Position numbers and translations under genes: made by a program
The notes under the pieces: generated by a model
Told to the model about the DNA's origin: nothing
The model's database searches: none
What the model saw: only the letters and a program-made list of their open reading frames with translations
Source of the DNA: Mucilaginibacter sp. Bleaf8
GTDB lineage: Bacteria; Bacteroidota; Bacteroidia; Sphingobacteriales; Sphingobacteriaceae
NCBI RefSeq assembly: GCF_018390515.1
Contig: NZ_JAHBBK010000003.1
Location: forward strand, 866,522 to 930,521
Direction of reading: 5' to 3'
DNA: 64,000 bases
In this document: one piece after another, positions 60,654 through 64,000 of the stretch
Numbering within the stretch: position 1 is the first letter of the stretch
How the letters are laid out: each line of letters begins with the position of its first letter

Positions 60654-61358
60654 ATGGAACATTCAAAAGCTGCTTCTCAATCTACTTCTCCTTCAGGGGA
60701 CTGGGGGGCTGGCGTTTGGATTGCCGTTTTGGTAATAGGTGCATGGCTTACATCAACCATATTACTAATGCGGTGGCAGGTTAGCTTCACCAATCCGTTA
60801 CTTTATTTATTTGTGTTGGTGCAAATGCATTTGTATACCGGCTTGTTTATTACAGCGCATGATGCTATGCATGGTACAGTTTCGTCAAATAAAAGCATCA
60901 ACAATATGGCAGGGTATATCACCACCTTTTTTTATGCTGCTTTTTGGTACCCAGTGTTGTATACCAAGCACCATAAGCACCACAAGCATGTGCACTCTGA
61001 TGATGATCCCGATTATCATAATGGTAGCTTTATTGCATGGTATATCAGGTTTATACGCAATTACTTATCTATATGGCAGGTAGTATTCATGGCCGCTTTG
61101 TTTAACCTTCTTAAAATATGGATACCGCAACCCAACCTCATTATGTTTTGGGTAGTGCCATCCCTGTTAAGCACTTTGCAGCTGTTTTATTTTGGTACCT
61201 ACCAGCCGCACAAAGGCGAGCATGATAACCCGCACCACTCACGTACCCAGCGCAAAAATCATGTATTTGCTTTTTTGTCCTGCTATTTTTTTGGCTATCA
61301 TTATGAGCACCATGCCTCGCCCGGAACGCCCTGGTGGCGCTTATGGCGCATGAAATAG
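60654..61358 (+). CDS. crtW: beta-carotene ketolase CrtW
   Basis: A 234-residue membrane di-iron enzyme of the fatty-acid-desaturase superfamily. His motifs are in CrtW order: HDAMH (H69, H73), KHHKHHKHVH (about 106-114), PHKGEHDNPHHS and YHYEHH near the C-terminus, between hydrophobic helices. CrtW adds the 4-keto group to a beta-ionone ring. With CruF and CrtD this would yield a monocyclic keto-carotenoid of flexixanthin type. No crtZ hydroxylase or crtY cyclase is in the window. Confidence 0.88.
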   Translation: MEHSKAASQSTSPSGDWGAGVWIAVLVIGAWLTSTILLMRWQVSFTNPLLYLFVLVQMHLYTGLFITAHDAMHGTVSSNKSINNMAGYITTFFYAAFWYPVLYTKHHKHHKHVHSDDDPDYHNGSFIAWYIRFIRNYLSIWQVVFMAALFNLLKIWIPQPNLIMFWVVPSLLSTLQLFYFGTYQPHKGEHDNPHHSRTQRKNHVFAFLSCYFFGYHYEHHASPGTPWWRLWRMK

Positions 61359-61497
61359 TAGCGCTTCTTTCACTTGCTTCTTCCCTCAATCATCCAATTA
61401 GTAAATAGGATAAATCTTTAGGCAATTGCGTTTTAACCAGCCTCCTGAAAATAACATTGGGCTGATATTCTGGCACTCAAAAACATCCGGTTATTAT

Positions 61498-61505
61498 TAC
61501 CTTTG
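61498..61505 (+). promoter_or_regulatory. hemH promoter -7 box
   Basis: TACCTTTG fits TAnnTTTG and ends 5 bases before the hemH ATG at 61510, placing the likely transcript start at or next to the A of the start codon. Confidence 0.55.
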
Positions 61506-61509
61506 TGCA

Positions 61510-62523
61510 ATGGCAAAAAAGGGAGTTTTATTGGTGAATTTAGGTACGCCGGATAGTCCGCAAACGTCGGATGTACGCCGTTACCTGGATGAGTTTTTGA
61601 TGGACGGACGGGTAATTGATGTAAACCCGGCTTTTCGTACGTTTTTGGTGAAGGGTATTATTGTACCTTTCCGCGGACCAAAATCTGCCAAAACTTATCA
61701 AAAAATCTGGACCGATGAAGGCTCTCCTTTAATGGTATACAGTGTTCGGGCTGCTGAGTTGTTGAAACAACGCCTGGGTAACGAGTATCATGTTGAACTG
61801 GCCATGCGCTATCAAAATCCGTCTATCGCTTCTGCGCTTGACAAACTGAAGGCGGCCCAGGTAGATTCTATTAAAGTAATTGCACTGTTTCCGCAATATG
61901 CATCGGCTACCACTGGTTCCGTACACGATAAGGTGATGGAAATTGTACGCACCTGGCAAAGCATACCCGACATGAGCTTTGTAAATTCCTTTTACGATAA
62001 CGAGCTCATGATCGAAGCGTTTGCCCAAAACGGCGCTAAATATAATCCTGAAAGTTACGATCATATTCTGTTCAGTTTCCATGGCTTGCCGCAACGTCAG
62101 CTCATAAAAGGGGATGATACCAAGCGCCATTGCCTTAAAGCTGCCGATTGCTGCCAAACGATTACCGATGCCAACAAGTTTTGCTATAGCGCGCAAAGCC
62201 ATGCCACTGCCCGCCTGATTGCCGAAAAGTTAAACATCCCGAAAGATAAATATACCATTACGTTCCAGTCGCGCTTAGGCCGCGACCCTTGGGCACAGCC
62301 TTATACCAGCGAAATTATTGCGGAGCTGGCCAATAAAGGTAACAAACGTATCCTCGTGTTTTGCCCAGCCTTTGTGGCCGACTGCCTGGAAACCGTTTAT
62401 GAAATTGCCGATGAGTACGACACCGAATTCCGTCATCTTGGCGGCGAAAAAGTACAACTGGTGGAAAGCCTCAACGATTCGCCACTTTGGATTGATACTT
62501 TAGAGCAACTGGTTACTAAGTAG
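61510..62523 (+). CDS. hemH: ferrochelatase
   Basis: A 337-residue enzyme inserting ferrous iron into protoporphyrin (or coproporphyrin) IX. It has GVLLVNLGTPDSPQ, FRGPKSAKTYQKIW, the catalytic His in FSFHGLPQRQ and the closing VFCPAFVADCLETVYEI. An internal Cys group, C208, C214, C215 and C225 (RHCLKAADCCQ...NKFCY), could bind an iron-sulfur cluster, as reported for some bacterial ferrochelatases. The ATG at 61510 fits the family start; the -7 box just upstream argues against the ATG at 61426. Confidence 0.96.
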   Translation: MAKKGVLLVNLGTPDSPQTSDVRRYLDEFLMDGRVIDVNPAFRTFLVKGIIVPFRGPKSAKTYQKIWTDEGSPLMVYSVRAAELLKQRLGNEYHVELAMRYQNPSIASALDKLKAAQVDSIKVIALFPQYASATTGSVHDKVMEIVRTWQSIPDMSFVNSFYDNELMIEAFAQNGAKYNPESYDHILFSFHGLPQRQLIKGDDTKRHCLKAADCCQTITDANKFCYSAQSHATARLIAEKLNIPKDKYTITFQSRLGRDPWAQPYTSEIIAELANKGNKRILVFCPAFVADCLETVYEIADEYDTEFRHLGGEKVQLVESLNDSPLWIDTLEQLVTK

Positions 62524-62538
62524 TAGGAATAAGGATTA

Positions 62539-62615
62539 AATAAACTTTCATTAGGAGCAATCAAGAAGCAAACTCTTTGCAGAAATAGCATCGTCGCTCG
62601 TAATGAAAGTTTATT
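62539..62615. repeat. palindromic hairpin related to repeat family B
   Basis: Outer arms 62539-62558 and 62596-62615 are complementary except at one position; the interior has AGGAGCAATCAAGAAGCAA and GCATCGTCGCTCG, like the family B palindrome at 16684. It spans the stop codon of kdtA (62611-62613) and lies 15 bases after hemH, so it probably acts as the shared terminator. Confidence 0.65.
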
Positions 62616-63837
62616 CCAATTTCAGCCTTAACTTATCCATAATTAATTCGGTCGCGCCCTTTTGCTTATCTACATAATCACGGGCAATTTTTGCAGCTGC
62701 CTGAAGCGTATCCTCATTAGCTATCAACTTGTCTGTAATGGTGCTCAGTTCTTCTTTTGAACTAATGCTAAAACCTGCCTGTAACGAAATTAGATCACGT
62801 GCTTCTTTAAACTTTTCATAATTCGGGCCAAAAATAACAGGCATTCCGAAAGCGGCTGCTTCCAGCGTATTATGAATCCCTGCTCCAAATCCACCGCCTA
62901 TATAACCAATGTTGCCATACTGGTATAAGGACGAAAGCATGCCAATATTATCAATGATGAGTACCTGGTAAGTTGAAAGCGGAGCGGGTAGGTGCTCAAT
63001 TTGTGAAAAGCGTACCGTCTTTTCTTTAGGCAGCAGTTCCATTAGCCTTGTTATCTTTTCTTCACTAATTTCATGAGGAGCGATGATAAACTTCCACCCT
63101 GGATATGGAGGTACCAGTGATGCAAGTAACTCTTCATCGTGCGGCCAGGTGCTGCCGGCTATGAATACAGGTTGGCTGTTTTTAAAGCTGGCTATAACCG
63201 GTAAATCTTTAGGTTGTTGGGCATTAGCCCAAACCCGGTCAAAGCGTGTGTCGCCGCTTACGGATACGTGTTGAATGTTTAGCTGGTCTAATAACTGCTT
63301 TGAGTTGTTGTCTTGTACAAAAAGATGGGTAATATAGGTCAGCATGCGGCGGTGTAAGCTGCCATACCATTTAAAAAAGATCTGATCGGGCCTGAAAATG
63401 GCTGATATGACATATAATGGAATATCTTTTCGATGCAGTTCATTGAAGAAGTGATACCAATACTCATATTTAGTAAATACTGCCGCACACGGTTTTATAC
63501 TTGCAATAAAACGTTGGGCATTACCGGCGGTATCTAGCGGGAGGTAATATACAGCATCGGCCAGCGGTGTTTTTTTTCTAATCTCAAACCCTGATGGCGA
63601 AAAAAAAGTTATGATGATAGGGTGTGTTGGATGCTGATTACGAACGGCTTCCAGTACCGGCCGGCCTTGTTCAAACTCCCCTAACGATGCAAAGTGAAAC
63701 CAAATGCTATCAGATGTGTTTGCTACACTCTGTCTGTGCCTGCCAGTAAGCCAAAGCCTGGCCTTTGTATTGAATGCAGATGCAATAAGAACAGCAAAAT
63801 AATAAGCACGAATGCCGATGTTGTACAGTAATAGCAT
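62611..63837 (-). CDS. waaA: 3-deoxy-D-manno-octulosonic acid transferase
   Basis: A 408-residue GT30 enzyme (KdtA/WaaA) that adds Kdo to lipid A precursor at the inner membrane. N-terminal membrane segment (about 5-20), the acceptor motif WFHFASLGEFEQGRPVLEAVR with catalytic Glu, FIAGSTWPHDEELL, and the nucleotide-sugar site NIGYIGGGFGAGIHNTLEAAAFGMPVIFGPNYEKFKEA are all conserved. It is divergent from the ugd-like gene with a 71-base gap. Confidence 0.95.
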   Translation of the reverse strand: MLLLYNIGIRAYYFAVLIASAFNTKARLWLTGRHRQSVANTSDSIWFHFASLGEFEQGRPVLEAVRNQHPTHPIIITFFSPSGFEIRKKTPLADAVYYLPLDTAGNAQRFIASIKPCAAVFTKYEYWYHFFNELHRKDIPLYVISAIFRPDQIFFKWYGSLHRRMLTYITHLFVQDNNSKQLLDQLNIQHVSVSGDTRFDRVWANAQQPKDLPVIASFKNSQPVFIAGSTWPHDEELLASLVPPYPGWKFIIAPHEISEEKITRLMELLPKEKTVRFSQIEHLPAPLSTYQVLIIDNIGMLSSLYQYGNIGYIGGGFGAGIHNTLEAAAFGMPVIFGPNYEKFKEARDLISLQAGFSISSKEELSTITDKLIANEDTLQAAAKIARDYVDKQKGATELIMDKLRLKLE

Positions 63838-63908
63838 TTAATATGTAATTCTTATATTCGTCGGTATAAAAGTAGCAAAGAAGCGAAGAAAAAACATCAA
63901 AAAGAACC

Positions 63909-64000
63909 ATGAAAATAGCAGTAGTAGGAACGGGTTACGTAGGCCTGGTAACGGGGACATGTTTAGCCGAGACCGGCAACGAGGTGATATGCGTAGACAT
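63909..64000 (+). CDS. ugd: UDP-glucose/GDP-mannose dehydrogenase, 5' end only
   Basis: The window ends after 30 codons of a gene starting ATG at 63909. The encoded N-terminus, MKIAVVGTGYVGLVTGTCLA followed by ETGNEVICVD, is the NAD-binding Rossmann motif of UDP-glucose 6-dehydrogenase, which makes UDP-glucuronate for polysaccharides. The exact substrate needs the missing part. Confidence 0.8.
   Translation, partial: MKIAVVGTGYVGLVTGTCLAETGNEVICVD

Noticed and set aside
1..64000. CRISPR arrays, tRNA/rRNA genes, transposases and phage genes
   Set aside because: I found no regularly spaced repeats, cloverleaf-like sequences, or integrase/transposase motifs on either strand.

Overview
The window looks like a chromosomal segment of a Bacteroidota bacterium, most likely family Sphingobacteriaceae (Mucilaginibacter/Pedobacter-like). 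Four things point there: promoters with the Bacteroidota -7 box TAnnTTTG (before typA, trpL, pdhA, ispH and hemH), SusC/RagA-type plug and carboxypeptidase-regulatory modules, many short lipoproteins, and family members typical of the phylum (SMUG2 glycosylase, ligase-associated DEXH helicase, IspH, CruF/CrtW carotenoid genes). The assignment rests on protein and motif recognition only. I see no transposase, CRISPR array, tRNA or rRNA gene.

Layout. 0-8.4 kb: a pentapeptide-repeat protein, a zinc-ribbon membrane protein, a 1123-residue GH18-like/polysaccharide deacetylase/GT2 fusion, a tiny Cys-rich membrane protein, an ATP-grasp protein with a Lys/Ala/Pro tail, and typA. 8.7-16.6 kb: a surface-glycan patch (three glycosyltransferases, a flippase, two methyltransferases, a LamG lipoprotein). 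15.4-18.7 kb: hflX flanked by three kinds of dispersed noncoding repeat. 18.7-21.8 kb: a trp operon (trpE-trpG-trpC, without trpD) behind an attenuator whose leader peptide carries tandem Trp codons. 21.8-36.3 kb: mostly housekeeping and envelope genes (paired amidohydrolase-like proteins, SPFH protein, DEXH helicase, HGSNAT-like acyltransferase, anmK, NlpC/P60). 36.6-40 kb: pdhA, pdhC and a SMUG2-type DNA glycosylase.

40.1-44.5 kb holds an unusual divergent locus: an ECF sigma factor overlapping a membrane anti-sigma-like protein that carries SusC plug, carboxypeptidase-regulatory and TonB_C modules, facing a VWA protein that carries the same plug and regulatory modules. Neither has a beta-barrel. 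This is my best candidate for an undescribed system. 44.5-50 kb: DUF885 and DUF4197 lipoproteins, then a phosphate set (PiT, DUF47, PhoR-like kinase).

50-62.5 kb is a lipid and pigment region. On the minus strand: a CrtD/CrtI-type desaturase, YceI, type III polyketide synthase, FAD oxidoreductase and methyltransferase (the same three enzyme types as in phenolic-lipid srsABC operons). On the plus strand: alpha/beta hydrolase, two tandem acyltransferases, a CrtQ/CruC-like glycosyltransferase, CruF, IspH, a WG-repeat lipoprotein, the ketolase CrtW and ferrochelatase. Together these suggest an acylated, glycosylated ketocarotenoid of the flexixanthin type, with early enzymes (crtE/B/I/Y) encoded elsewhere. 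The window ends with kdtA and the first codons of a UDP-glucose dehydrogenase.
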